64,000 bases of DNA from Hydractinia symbiolongicarpus (GCF_029227915.1 NC_079886.1:23784501-23848500); one strand, 5' to 3'; positions 36,701 to 48,779 are shown, numbered from the stretch's first letter. Numbers and translations: made by a program. The notes: generated by a model not told the origin, from the sequence alone.

Positions 36701-38789
36701 AAATGCATTAATAAGACATGATGATATGGTTGTAATCAGGATTGTGAATGTATTTCAACATGTACGTAAAAGTACTTCGCTAATAGAATAATAACCGATT
36801 ACCCTGGGCTGTACCGCAAAATATCACCCGAGGTCTAAGTGCCGACTGAGCTTGCGAGGTCGGTGCAATGACTGATTATTGTATTTGTTAACCGTCTAAG
36901 TTCGATAAAATAAAAAATAAAGAACTTCGGTTTACTGTTCTTATAATAACATAATCCACTAGCACTACTTTCGTTAACACTTAAGGTCAAAATTCGAAAC
37001 AGTCCTGTCTAAAAACAAACATTGTATGCAGAATTCGAAAGTCCCTATAAAATAAATCTCTGTAAACAAAACATTACGATGTTCGACACTTGGAGAAGAA
37101 AAGTTGAATGTGCAACTAAAATTTAGTTACGGCGAATATTGAAGTAAGTTTTTTAACTAGCCCACTAGCTAGTGAAGAATAACATAGGCTATAATAAGTT
37201 TTATATTGACTGAGTAACCAAAAAGCCGAAGGAACAAGTCTGAAAATGGGAGGAGAAGTATTTGTTATAATTTCGTCGTTCTGTATTTAGTATTTTTAAT
37301 AAAACTGGATATAAGATCATCGTTTTTTTTATTTATGGACTATGTAGGTAGTTAACTAGCCATGTTGAAGAAGCACCCGGAGAGAATGTTGTTGAATCTG
37401 GTTATTTTAACTGTTAAACTTGACATTGTTGTTGTGTTTATCCTATGAAAATGTTTTTAAAGATAAATGTATTGTAGGAGTTAATCATTTCCAATGCTTC
37501 TTAAAACTTGTTTTTCGTGCTTGTTTACATTTTAAGCTACCATTTCTCTTGACAAAGGGCAATACCGCAAAATATTGGCCTGTTGTCAAGAGCGCTAAGC
37601 CAATCAGAATGCCTAAAAAGCTGTATTGCCCACTTGAAAAATCCAGACGGTTAACAATATGTAATAGCGAACAGCAACATTAAGTAAGTTAATTTTAGAT
37701 GCTAAACAAACAGAAAGTAAACTTCACAAGAAAACGTTTTGCAAACGATACTAGTTTCAAAATATTATGAGTATTACATGATTATATACATCTTCTCAAC
37801 ATATATATAAATAGTTCATCAATCAACAATATTTCAAAGGAATAAACATTTGAAATTAAACCTTTACAAGTTTCAGTCATGGTTCAAAAGGTTCTTTGTT
37901 CAACAGTGGAAAAAAATTATTGCAAGATAATATTATGTGATTATGTCATTTAATTTTATGACAAATGTCTTAATAATTATGCATGCATAACTTCTTTCTC
38001 AATTTCCTTTTTACTTCCACAAAATCCTTCTGTGCAGATAATCGAATTAAAGAAATATCTCCTTCAGTATGCTATAAATATAAGATGCCCATCTGAAGTC
38101 ACAATTAAACTTATTTACTCTTTGCACTGGCACCTTAATGTATCTCCAATGACTGTATGTGAACAAAATAATAATTGAACTGTGTATATTTATGACTAAA
38201 TGTTGTTGGTTTAAAAAAAAATTACTTGTTTTATATGAGAAAATATAAATTTGAGACAATTTCTCTTTTTTTTTAACTTCACCCAACGAATTAAACCAAT
38301 CAGTAAAAAAGTATAAGCGCTTTTTGCACTATAGTATTGAGAAAATAATTGCACTAATTTTTTGATAGAAAATCAAAATATAGCATATATTTCGTGTGGA
38401 TTAGCCAATCAAAATGTGAGAAAAACTTAAACCATATTATAAAGCCAACACAAGACAATAAACATCAAAATATTTAGATACCTCACCTGCTTTCTGACCT
38501 TTTCATGCAAATAAAAAGCATAAACAATCGCTGATATAATTGAGTCCAAATCAGCCGATTCATTGCCAATTACAAAAAAAACATTGCATTTTTCAATTGG
38601 TGTAGCTTTCATAAAATTCTAAAGAAAATATTCAATTTTATAATAGATCATCCATCAAAAAACAATACAATTAGATTACAGAATACTGCATCTGAAAAAA
38701 TTATTAATACTAGCAGAAAATTTAAAACATACTTTAGCTTTGCACAAGAAATTCTGGAGAGTACCTCTATCTTTAATCTTTGTTTCCAT
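33711..38789 (-). CDS. PRUNE1: PRUNE1-like DHH-family exopolyphosphatase/phosphoesterase
   Basis: Minus-strand coding exons 38733-38789, 38487-38618, 35267-35501, 34283-34567 and 33711-34138 are all in phase and give 378 aa if the TAA at 33711 is the stop. DHH motifs are present: GNESADLDS (37-45), LVDHN (121-125), VDHHQ (141-145) and LIDTINLD (195-202), with Asp42, Asp44, Asp123, His124, Asp142, His143, His144 and Asp197 as likely metal ligands. The DHHA2 part runs ILRKDYKK...GISSVMLE...IVIMFIYFD to SRKVVLPLLQE. Prune proteins are cytosolic short-chain exopolyphosphatases and cell-migration regulators. All catalytic motifs look intact, so activity is plausible. The stop overlaps a strong donor (GAAAT|GTAAGT), so a further C-terminal exon is possible. 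The 3-kb intron 2 contains a Helitron-like insertion. Confidence 0.93.
35861..36577 (+). mobile_element. Helitron-like non-autonomous element, ~0.7 kb, intronic
   Basis: Begins near CTATATAATAATACGCCAG with (GTCT)n and ends with hairpin GTGGATTTTTCCAC then GGGCCTTATTGACTAG before T. Its interior is homologous, in inverse orientation, to 40256-40956. It contains two diverged copies of an internal block (CCGCTTRTCAAAAA...TACATTTTCTTGRTCAGCGTTT). There is no ORF. It is inside PRUNE intron 2. Confidence 0.78.
36780..37675. mobile_element. Possible TIR element in PRUNE intron 2
   Basis: TTCGCTAATAGAATAATAACCG near 36776 resembles the inverse of the sequence ending near 37675 (TTCGCTATTACATATTGTTAACCG when complemented), and TACCGCAAAATAT occurs in both halves. 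The match is imperfect and the boundaries are uncertain. No coding capacity was seen. Confidence 0.35.
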
Positions 38790-40255
38790 TTTTATTAGCT
38801 TTTAATAAAAAGAAAGATTATAACAAAAGTAAACTAATTAAACAAAGACTTGATTCCACGAAAGCTAAGAGCATTGTCATTCTGTTAATATTAAATTCAA
38901 ATAGACTTCACAAAGATAAACAGACACTGAAATAGGGAAATTAAACACCATCTTTAAGTCTTTGGCAGTATTTGTGGTACTAGCCACGTAGCTAGTAAGA
39001 ATGGCTACTTATTACAATTAAAGATCATCTATTATATGGTAGTTCTATCTATCATCTGGACAGGTTGTATAGTAGTTTACTATTTAAAAAAACACATACA
39101 GTGGTTAATAATGCCTTAGTAATTAAAAACAAAGAAAAGAATGACTTTCTGTTTGCACGCTTCGGATGATACAGACTTATAGTGATTGTATTTCAATTCT
39201 ACAATATATTACGGTGTAATCCAGAATTCTCAGGAGCTGCTAAACAGCTATTTCCCAACTTGAATTTATCCTGATAGATACAGAAACTAACCATATTGAC
39301 TCAAAAATATGGGACTTATGATCCATTTCAAAAAGTTGTAAACAAATAAGATCTTAATAATACCTTGCACCAATTTGACAAAATTTTTATTTGGAATTTA
39401 ATGGCTCATATCCTAGTTTTCTGGATTACACCCTGTATATAACCTGTGCATGTGTGAAAGATTAAAAATCTTTTTGATTTTTAAATAAAGAAAAGTAGTT
39501 ATTTTATATTTCCCTTGAATTGCTTCTATTATAAGTTTAAAAAAGGGTTTGGCGTGTTCTTAAAACATGCTGAATTAGAAAACAATGGAATAGAGTACTA
39601 GCAATCCTTCTTTTTAATTATTTTTATACTTTTTTAATTTTAAAGGGTGTGGAGATTAGATCTTTTCTAATTGTAGGAAATAAACCTTGAATGAACAAAA
39701 AAGGCTTAACAAGGAACACTGTAAAATAATTTTTTTCAGAAACATTTTTAAAAAGGATATCATATCATAATCAAGTCACTCTGATCACATTTAGATACAT
39801 GGCACAAAAATTTGGGGGAAAAAATTAGAGGACCACAAAAATTAAGGGAAAGATAAGTGATTTTAATATTAATTCTGTGGAAATTGGTAGGATGCAAAAC
39901 AGGGTTCACTTGCAGTTGATTCTTTGTTCATGGTATTTGTATCATCAGCTAAACATTAAGGGGGCATTCTGATTCATTAACTTGTTTTTGATGTTTCTGC
40001 AAGTTATAGTTGCGTGTTTTAAAATTTATACAGCATGCTATTCTAATCCCACTTAAAATAATAAAATAAAAAGAAAAATTATTTCTATAATTAGTGTTCT
40101 TTTAATACAAAATCTTTTTATGGACTGTAGTTTAGTTGACAACATTTAAAGTCTTTAACAGTAATTAAATTATATATTTAAAATTCATAACGGAGGGGGT
40201 TGTTAAGACAAGCATATTTAACCTTGTTTTTATATTATTCCGAAACTAGTCAGTA
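38790..40255. other. 5' flank of PRUNE, no gene recognised
   Basis: AT-rich noncoding sequence upstream of the PRUNE start codon. No further exon or RNA gene was found. Confidence 0.45.
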
Positions 40256-40956
40256 AAGCCCGTGGAAAAATCCACTTGTGCAGATTAAAAACAAAAAAGA
40301 AGCAACATTTAAATTTTGGTGACGTAATCAACCCATTCATAAAAAAATAATTTATTACCTTGTTTTCACATTTCCTCTATAATGTAGAGCTTAAAATGCT
40401 GATCAAGAAAATGTATATGATCATGTGCTTTTGATGAGCGGTTAATGAGATATAAGGGTTTAAAAATTTTGCTGATGTCAACAATGGCCCGTCAAAACCT
40501 AAAATTTTTTTGTTAAAAATATGTATACCTGTTGCCTTCATCGTATAGATCTTGAACTGTGATCAAGAATATGTATATATAAGATTGTGTACTTTTGACA
40601 AACGAATGCAGAGATATTAGCGTTTAAAGGTTTCTTGATGACGTCATTAACCCCTCCATTCCGAAACGAATTAGGTAACCCAGGTTTGGAAAACTTACCT
40701 AAATTGGTTCCAGGTAGTCCCTAGTTACCCACACAGGAGATGACGTCAGTTATTTCCACCCGTTTCCAAGTTATTTAGCCTCAAATTTAAAAGTGCAATG
40801 GAATGGCTTCACTAATCTTAATATACTTTCCTTTGACGTCAATATTGCTTTAACGTCAAAGAAATTTATAGGTGATGTTTTATAGACTTTATCAAAGAAA
40901 TTTTATCCACTTTGCAAAAGTCACAGACAGACAGAACTGGCGTATTATTATAGAGA
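40256..40956 (-). mobile_element. Helitron-like non-autonomous element, 701 bp, opposite orientation
   Basis: Read on the minus strand it starts TCTCTATAATAATACGCC after A (40957) and ends with hairpin GTGGATTTTTCCAC, then GGGCTTTACTGACTAG before T. Interior homologous to 35861-36577. Its clean TC and CTAG ends define the family termini. Confidence 0.82.
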
Positions 40957-41576
40957 TGCCATCGACTATAATTTAGTTAAAGTCTTGCAGTATTACATTT
41001 TAGCAACCATATTTTTAAACATATATAATAATCATAACGGAAAAGGGTGTTACAACAACAATAATCTGTTTTGTTTTTTACTCGTATTATAGCTATTTTA
41101 GGTAAAGTAGCTAATTCTTTATATAAATCACATAAAAAAATTAAATTTTGATTAACTATGTAACTATTTTTGTGTATATTTTTTATAATTTCTATATTTA
41201 AGTAGTATAAAAGCTAGAAACACAACTATAAAAGACATAATAATAGTAAAATAAAAAATTAGTGTATCGCGCATTTTAGTTTCATCACAAAATATTAACA
41301 TGAACGTTGAATCAACTACAAGTTCCCTTAGCAGTTTGTGACTAATGAATTAAAGAGAATTTTTTATAGATGCCTATATGTAGGCAAATTAAGTTTTAAT
41401 TTAAACCCTGCAAAACAAAACAAAACAAAACAAAACACTTGACCATTTAATCTGGAGATGTAGTTTATCTTTGTAATCAAGGATGCAAAACCATGATACA
41501 ACAGTTAAAAATGTGCTTTTGGAATCTAGGCTGTATACCAAAAAGTATGTCAATATTTTCAGGCATGTAATTCACA

Positions 41577-41978
41577 TCATCGGACATACCGTCCCCACTT
41601 GTTTGCGCCTGTCTTTTCCCAGACCTTTTCTGTCAACGACATAGTCCAACTAAAACAATTCTTACACAATCTACCCATGAGTTTTTTATGTCCACATACA
41701 ACACAGTCTTCAATATCGTTTCTTGGTTTTAATTGCTTAAATTTACGCATATGTCTTCTTTTTGCAATTGATCTTCTTTTCTTTGGAGCAGCAAAGAGAT
41801 ATCCATCCCATATGTCTTTGAGAACATCAGAAAATGATTGGAAAGTATTGTTTCTGTTTAAAAGTTGGAAACTAGCTGGTAATATGCTTGAATACTTTCT
41901 TTCCGGTGAAAATATTGGATACAATAGTTTTACACAGGGACAAGAAAGTCTGTGTATCTGTCGTACCAGTGTAGCCAT
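41577..41978 (-). CDS. MRPL32: Mitochondrial large-subunit ribosomal protein bL32m
   Basis: A 133-aa single coding exon. An N-terminal basic, amphipathic presequence (about 1-60) is followed by the conserved start of the mature domain LFAAPKKRRSIAKRR (61-75) and a zinc-ribbon with CVVC at 92-95 and CKNC at 105-108. The length and order match bL32m. In yeast and mouse the presequence is removed by the m-AAA protease, a checkpoint in mitoribosome assembly; the site here would be near residue 62 (inference). A splice acceptor (TTTTTTCTTATAG) lies just upstream of the ATG, so a noncoding first exon is expected. Confidence 0.94.
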   Translation of the reverse strand: MATLVRQIHRLSCPCVKLLYPIFSPERKYSSILPASFQLLNRNNTFQSFSDVLKDIWDGYLFAAPKKRRSIAKRRHMRKFKQLKPRNDIEDCVVCGHKKLMGRLCKNCFSWTMSLTEKVWEKTGANKWGRYVR

Positions 41979-43769
41979 TTGTAGTTCTATAAGAAAAAAC
42001 TACAAAAGTTAAATTGTAAGGTCGTTTTTGCAAATTATATAAGTTTTTGCTGTTAACCAGGTGTCTAAACACAACAAAACTATCTTCTTTTTCAATAATG
42101 ACATTTTATAAAAGGCTTTGGATGTAGATATAAGTTAGAAAACAACTTTAAGTGAACTAGTGAATCATATTAGTGGTGAAAAAAAACTAACAACCTAGGG
42201 ATTCGTATTATAGTAGCAAAACAATTTTGAACCTTGCAAATAATAGTGACAATCTAGTGACCTAGTGAATTAATATATTAGTGAAACAATTTTGCAATCT
42301 ACAATCTTGGCCAAAATATGTTCCAACAAAGCAGCTATAATTTTGAATTTAGCAACCACAAGTAATCGCTTAGATTATTTTTATATTAGATTTACCCATT
42401 TTGAACTTATCAAAGTTCAGAGTGGACCTACAGTACTGCTTAAATGTAACTCTATATGTACACAAACTTTATAACTTAATGCAACCTGATTCCTATACAT
42501 AAAGAACCTTTTGTAGATACTATAAGTAGGAACCAGCAGTAACTAACATTAACCAGCCGTATTTTGAAGTAACCACCAGAGAACCGGCTGTTTTTTTAAG
42601 TTAAAACAAGGGAACCAGCAGTTATTATTAATTTACTCCAGATAAAGCAGCAAAAGTGGCACAAAGGTCTTGTGATTTTTATGCACAACACTTTATGACC
42701 TTAAAACTACCAAATATGATAAATAAAAGGGCACCACCTAGTTCACAGGGCTTTTTTCTCATACTTTTAGGTTGTTTTTACGAGGTCCAATAAATGGATC
42801 CCGCAAAGATTAATTTTTTGAAAATATGAATACAATTCGCGGAATTCGTGGTAATTAACCAACTTAAGGTATTTATTTATTTCGCCTAAAGGCAATAATG
42901 GAAAAAAGAATAACAGAACGAAAATAGTGTTTTCAGGATTAAAGTTCATTCTTTAAATTAAAATCAGTCTTGGTCATGAATATTTGCACCCGCGTGCGGT
43001 TGTACGTAAGCCCACACTAATACAGGCGTGCGATCAGTATCGCACGCCTAGCTGATGATTTTGGCGTGCAATTATTACATTCAGGAGAGCGGCAGGGTGG
43101 AGTTTTTGAAGCATTGTTTTTTACTTTTTATTTGCTTCTTTTTCGTTTGTTGACTTATTTATTTTAGCAACAAAATGTTTACAAACCATGTTCACAACAA
43201 GCTGCCATATTGAATGAAGCATGTGAAAAATGAATAACCAACTTTGATCCAGACCCCAAACAACCAAGTAGTAAATGCAGGCTTCTCATTTTGAGGTACG
43301 CGATCGCGTTCCTACGCCCTATCGTGTACCTAAATTACATGAGGTACGGGAAGAACCGAGTACCTCCGTTAACAGATTACTTTTAGATCTAAGAGTTATT
43401 GAATAATCCTGGCCTTTTTAATCCATAAGCAAGTCTATTCATAGCCAACCTCCCCATCCTAGCTAATCACCGACTCCTGACTTAGTTAAAAGAACTACGT
43501 AGACATATATCTCTTTTGCCTGGCCCCTTCGTCGTTGGTAACCAGGTCTTACCAAGAAATCCAGCCATGCGGTTCTTAACTAATGCAGTGGTGAACACAG
43601 ACGGAGCACGGATGAAGCAAGTCTGCAAATATGCACTTACAGGCGGAATAGACATTTTATCATGGATTTAATGGATGCAAGTGTTATTTAAACAACTTTA
43701 TAAACGAAACCCACGTGCTGTTGTCTCTACAAAGTTTTGGTATATATTTTTAACGAACTTAAAGATTAT
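41979..43769. other. Intergenic, with a perfect 10-bp-stem palindrome at 43024-43049
   Basis: No gene is recognised. AACCAGC-type repeats occur at 42535-42620. A perfect hairpin AGGCGTGCGA-TCAGTA-TCGCACGCCT lies at 43024-43049. Confidence 0.6.
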
Positions 43770-45790
43770 TTATACATCGCTGTCTGTTTCATAACTATCA
43801 CTACTCTCGTTACTCTCTTCGTTGCGTGTATCGTGATCCATAACTGTTACTAGAACAGGTGTCTCCATGCTGACAAACCTCCTTTTCTGCATGTATGAAT
43901 CGACTGCGCTGTTCAAAATTTCTTCTTTCTCTCCATCACTCCACAGGGAGTTATTCCCAGCAATTAACAATGACTCCTCCATCGTGTTGTGTTTCATTCG
44001 GAGTTGACGATCCGACAATAAAATCGTTAGTGTACTAAACACACACTCCACGGATGAATTTGAGCTGGAAAGACAAAGCACTAGTTTGACGACGAGTAGA
44101 ATGTTGGGAAATTCGCGTTTCTTGTACACCATCATTTTTTCCCAAACCGTCGATGCCTTCACATTTTTGTAAAAATTATTGATGGTGAATCACAGCGCTT
44201 TCCACTCTTGAAAGACTTTACTTTCATCAAAGCCAGCTGCCGATAGAGGTTCACGGAAATGAGCCATCAACTGCGCTATGGCGTTTTTTTCATCGTCTCT
44301 AGAGTCGGTCCAATACTGTGGATCTAGCCATTTCATATTACTAAAATTGTCTTCTTCAAAAGAAGAAAACTTCTCCCGAATCAAAGGAATACAGATTTCT
44401 GCACCTTGTCTCCTCGTTTCCATTGCTTCTTCGATGGATCCATGACTCAAATTTGCGATGTTATCGAGCTCAATGTCTACATACTCGCGATTTTGAACCA
44501 TTTTTAGTTCATGACCAGCTTTTGGATATGTCGATACCAGAGTAACTAATCCGTCCTGATCCACAATCCTAAATTTTCTTAGATTTGAATCAATGATATC
44601 ATCGATTTCTTCCTGTGCCATTTCTTCAAAATTGTCAATGGTTTGGTTCGCAGCTGGAATTATTTCGTACGGCATAAGTTGTTCTTTTTTGAACAACAAA
44701 GACAAGGAAGAAAGTCGTTCCAGAAAATCGAGATAAGCAGCCACTTTACACAGAAATTTATAATCGCGCAACTTGCGAGCTATGCCAATAATTTTTCCCT
44801 TTGTCTCACCTCTATATCCACGATCAGTTTCGGCTTCATCAAACACGGCAACTAGGGCAGGCTAATTATGTAACAACTTCTGAAAACCCCTTCTCCTATG
44901 GCTTAAAAATCTCGTTCCATGGATCTTTGGAAGGGGGTAATGGGTTACATTAAGTGCTTCTGAGGCCTTTTTTGTTTTTGCTTTCAGTTTGCCGGAGTTT
45001 TTAAATAAAAAATAGATTGACAGATAAAATCTATCACAATCTGTAAAAGAACAAACTTCAGATACAGCAGCCTTTATGGCGAGTTCGAGCCGATGGTTGA
45101 CACAATGTATGCTGATTAACCATTGTCTCTCGCGTTGTAGTTGTGTCAAAACACCATTATAAATCCCCATGTTAACATTCGCACCATCAGCTGTGGCTGA
45201 AACAAGTTTGCCTTGATACATTTGCCTTTCCATTGGGATATTTTCATCTTCTTGAAAGACACTATCAATAGCGTCCTTAATGGAGTCAGCGTCGGTTCCT
45301 CCGCGCTCGTACATTTCAAGTAAAGACACAACAACATAAATCGGGATGCCATTGCGAACTGTTCTGACCAATACCTGCTCTTTCTCGTTGTTTGTTTTGC
45401 GTGCCTGTGATCCGTCTGATAGAATCGCCATAAAATTATTGATAGCAATAATAGCAGCTACTGTTTCTTTTACTGCCTCCGCAATATAATGAATGTATTC
45501 ACGTCCTACACATAGGAAAAAAGAAATAGTTCAACTCGTTATCTGACATGTCCGATCAATGACAAACAAGAACAAAAAAACCCTGAAAACAAGTAAATGT
45601 TGCGGTTACCTGCTTTATTTCCACTTTTGCCTTGTATGAGCCAAACACCATTAATTCGCTGACATTTAACAAGATTTTTAAAATGACGATAAACTTCTTT
45701 GCGTGCGTGTGGGCATGTGCGCGTGCGATCGGACCGTCTCCTGACCAGGCCTGCAGTTTGTAAAGCTTTGACAAAACCTTTTCTCGTCAT
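43770..45790 (-). pseudogene. hAT-like transposase (C17orf113/KIAA1586-type), inactivated
   Basis: Exon 1 is 45610-45790 and exon 2 is 43770-45505, joined by a phase-1 GT/AG intron. Exon 2 keeps one reading frame over about 1.7 kb but has two in-frame nonsense codons: TAG at about 44862 (after KLLHN) and TGA at about 44190 (after EWKAL). Features include MAILSDGSQARK, SATADGANVNMG, IHCVNHRLELAIK, GTRFLSHRRR and the C-terminal hAT dimerisation region SSSNSSVECVFSTLTILLSDRQL. The family comprises hAT-derived DDE transposases with an RNase-H-like fold. The long frame, conserved intron and only two stops indicate recent decay or a domesticated copy lost recently. Terminal inverted repeats were not found. 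Confidence 0.85.
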
Positions 45791-46285
45791 TTTAGAATAA
45801 TTAAACTAAGCTTCTAAGGGTTGTTTTTAAGTAGTTACAGATGCTACATATATAAATAACATATAAAAAAATATGTTAAATTTTTCGTAACAGCACACCT
45901 TATGAATTTGTCATTCAATCGTCACACCTTAACACTAATAAGAGAAAGTGATTTTTCACATATGGGTTATTTTACTCCTTACCAGACCCTACCAGCTTTA
46001 TTCAAATTACATATTGTAGATTAGAAATATGGGTTTTAGATCAATATAACTATATTACAATATATATTTATACAAAATCCATCATAATCATGGTCTACTT
46101 TACAATCCATAAGAAAATAAAGCAGTTGGAACAATACTTGGTGTTTTATTGAAATTCAATATAGAAGTCATGAAATAGACAAAAAACATGCAAAAATGTC
46201 TAAACTAGCAAATTTTGAAAAATATACTTAAGGACCCAATAAAAGAGCTGAAAGAATACTGAAAGATTAATCAGCTTACTGGCAG
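45791..46285. other. Intergenic, no feature recognised
   Basis: AT-rich sequence upstream of the transposase pseudogene; no hAT terminal inverted repeat could be recognised by eye. Confidence 0.4.
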
Positions 46286-46289
46286 TAGC

Positions 46290-46765
46290 TACTATTGATG
46301 GCACAGCAGCTGAATGGTTATAACTCTCGCACTTTGTGCAGGAGACAAGGGTTCGGTTCCTCTTGGCAGCAACTTGATACGGGCAAGTGAATGTTACTAT
46401 AGCCCCAGGTTAACCCAAGCCATGTGTTAGAAATTGGGCAGATGGCGCTCTGTGTGGGCTGTTGGATCTTGCAGGGAGTTGTTTGGCAGGGCATGGACCC
46501 TAATTAAGTCTGTGTAGCTCCAATTGAACATAAAGGTTAACCCCCCCAAATAAAAACAAATTGATTTTATACATCATCATATCTTGGTAAAACCTTTAAA
46601 TACAACTGACTTAGATCCAGGATATGTCATGCATAATTAGCGCAAATTTTAGGTAAAAAATCTTGAGAACCAATAAAGATTTTTCAAAGTGAGAGGTAAG
46701 CTTTAAATACTAGGACTCCCCATCAAAGCAATAGGCCCTCCTGGAAATAATAGACAGGGTAAATT
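46290..46765 (+). repeat. tRNA-derived SINE-like repeat, copy A
   Basis: The head resembles a tRNA promoter: TGGCACAGCAGCTGAATGGTTA (A-box-like) and GGGTTCGGTTCC (B box). It is followed by a body (CAAGTGAATGTTACTATAGCCCC...GTCTGTGTAGCTC) and a tail (AATACTAGGACTCCCCAT...AATAATAGACAGGGTA). The body and tail recur at 48235-48475, but here they are separated by about 160 extra bp (about 46540-46705). Confidence 0.65.
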
Positions 46766-46919
46766 CCACATGTTGTGCTACAGTAAAACAGGAAACAAAA
46801 AAGGCTTTTAAATTTTTTTTGAAATATTGCATTTGTAAAGTTATTCTTGTGGTCAGAATGTTCTCTTTCGTTGCTCTCCAATGGGGTACAAAGTGGACTT
46901 TTCATGGTCAAACCTTCAC

Positions 46920-48230
46920 AGTAGAAATCTTAATTAAACAGAATTTACAATCAAAACAGCGTTAAAATGTTGCAAAATGGCAAAATTAAGCAGTATCTAC
47001 AACATATTAAAATTTGACTAAAAAAAAGAAATCTTTGAAACATGCAGTATTGTATTTATAAAGGTTTCACCACAATAACATTATGATTATGGCATTTGTA
47101 CACCATTTCATACCCCTAAACTAACCCTAACCCTTAACATACCCTTATTTTTATCCAACTCAAGTTATCTGTACAACTAGTTACAACGTGCTAATCATCT
47201 TTAAACCAATTTAGAAGACATAACTTCAATATTAAAACTTAAAACAACCTTTCCTTTTTACTAAAAATACCCATTGTGTGGGCTGGCAAACGTGTTTGTT
47301 GTTGTTGTTTTCTTTAGTTTTTGCGCAGTAGCCCCTGCGCAGATTTTTCTCATAGCTGTGCAGCATTGTCTTTTGAAACCACTACTTCGTGTATTACTAC
47401 ATATCATAATAACTGTATAAACGCAAACCTGGACGCAAGAATTGGAACTTTTTTGTGTTATTTTAATTTTATTGAAATAATCAGTCAGGGACAACCGCAA
47501 ATTGGACTATCACGCTAAACTAGGATAGTAGCTTAGTTAGGAGATTTTCCATAGACTACTTAGAAGATCATCTCCTATCCTAGGAGATTTATTTTCTTCT
47601 TTTAGGATATCTCGACCACCATGTCTGGTTGCGCAAACTTTTTTCAGAGTGTGTTTGCTCATTAGATCATCTTCATTCAAACAAAATTTTTTATAGTTTG
47701 CTTTGTGGGACTAAAAATTATACATCAAAAATCTTTGGATCAGTTATATAGACAAAAAATAGTCTAATGAGGCTAAAATATATTTGGCCATCAGAAGGAG
47801 GTTCTATAGAATGTTCTTAGCTAATAAAATTGTAGCGACTATGCAACAAAACAGGGATAGGCAGCAAAAACCATGTTGATAGCCTAATTAGGGGAGATAA
47901 ATTGCTCAAATAGGCTATTGTAGACTTATTAGACTATCATAGCCTAACTTGCAGTTATCTCTGACTGATAAGGGACCTTTGAAAATTTGCTTTGGGCCCA
48001 TTAGCGGGATGTCGCCGCTACGGGGTGAGGGGGTCTGAAGTTTGAAAAAAACATCTGGAATTTTGAGAAATTTCAAAAATTTGTTTGTGGCCTGAAAATT
48101 CTTCGTCGTTCACGAGCATAATTCCTCTTGTCATCAATTCCGATACCTTTTATCTACAAAACACGCCCCTGAGCCTCCCAGATTTATCCGAATGTGTGTA
48201 TTTCACGGACGGAAATTAGATTCAAGATTC
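46920..48230. other. Intergenic, no gene recognised
   Basis: Low-complexity stretches, including a TTAGGAGAT/CTAGGATAG-rich block at 47520-47610. Reading frames here show no recognisable domain. Confidence 0.4.
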
Positions 48231-48234
48231 GATT

Positions 48235-48475
48235 TCTCTTGACGGCAATTCAACATGGGCAAGTGAATGTTACCATAGCCCCCTGTTAACCCAAGCCATG
48301 TGAGGGAGATTGGGGAGATGGCTCCATGTGTGGGCCGTTTGATGTTGCCGGGAGTTGTCTAGTAGAGCGCGTGGGCCCTAATTGGGCCTGCGTAGCTCAA
48401 AATGAGCATTAAATACTCTAGGACTCTCCATCTAAGCAATGGCCCCTCCTGGAAATAATAGACAGGGTATATCCC
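48235..48475 (+). repeat. SINE-like repeat, copy B
   Basis: Direct-orientation homologue of copy A without the extra 160 bp: GGGCAAGTGAATGTTACCAT...GCGTAGCTC directly followed by ATTAAATACTCTAGGACTCTCC...AATAATAGACAGGGTA. The tRNA-like head is worn (AGATTCGATTTCTCTTG). Confidence 0.65.
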
Positions 48476-48779
48476 TCAATATTAGTGAGGCTATTCATGT
48501 AAAATATGCATATCTATCTATCTATCTAGCTAAGCTACAGACAAAAGTTTTAACAAAAAAACAGCTACTCTCACATCGCGTGACCTTCCTGTTCATTTTC
48601 ACTTATTTCACTTCACAACTTTCGGTACAAATCTATTATTTCCCAACCTTCTGCGTCGATTTAGGTTTGGATAAACGAGACAAGCTATGCACTGTTGCCT
48701 TGCCTACTTATGCAAAATCCGTCGTGCACTACACCACACCATCCGTGTCCCTGCTTGGAGGATTTTAGCTTTTTTATCC

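Noticed and set aside
47101-47145. Telomere-like CTAACCCTAACCC near 47.1 kb
   Set aside because: Only two or three imperfect units in a unique context; not an interstitial telomeric array.
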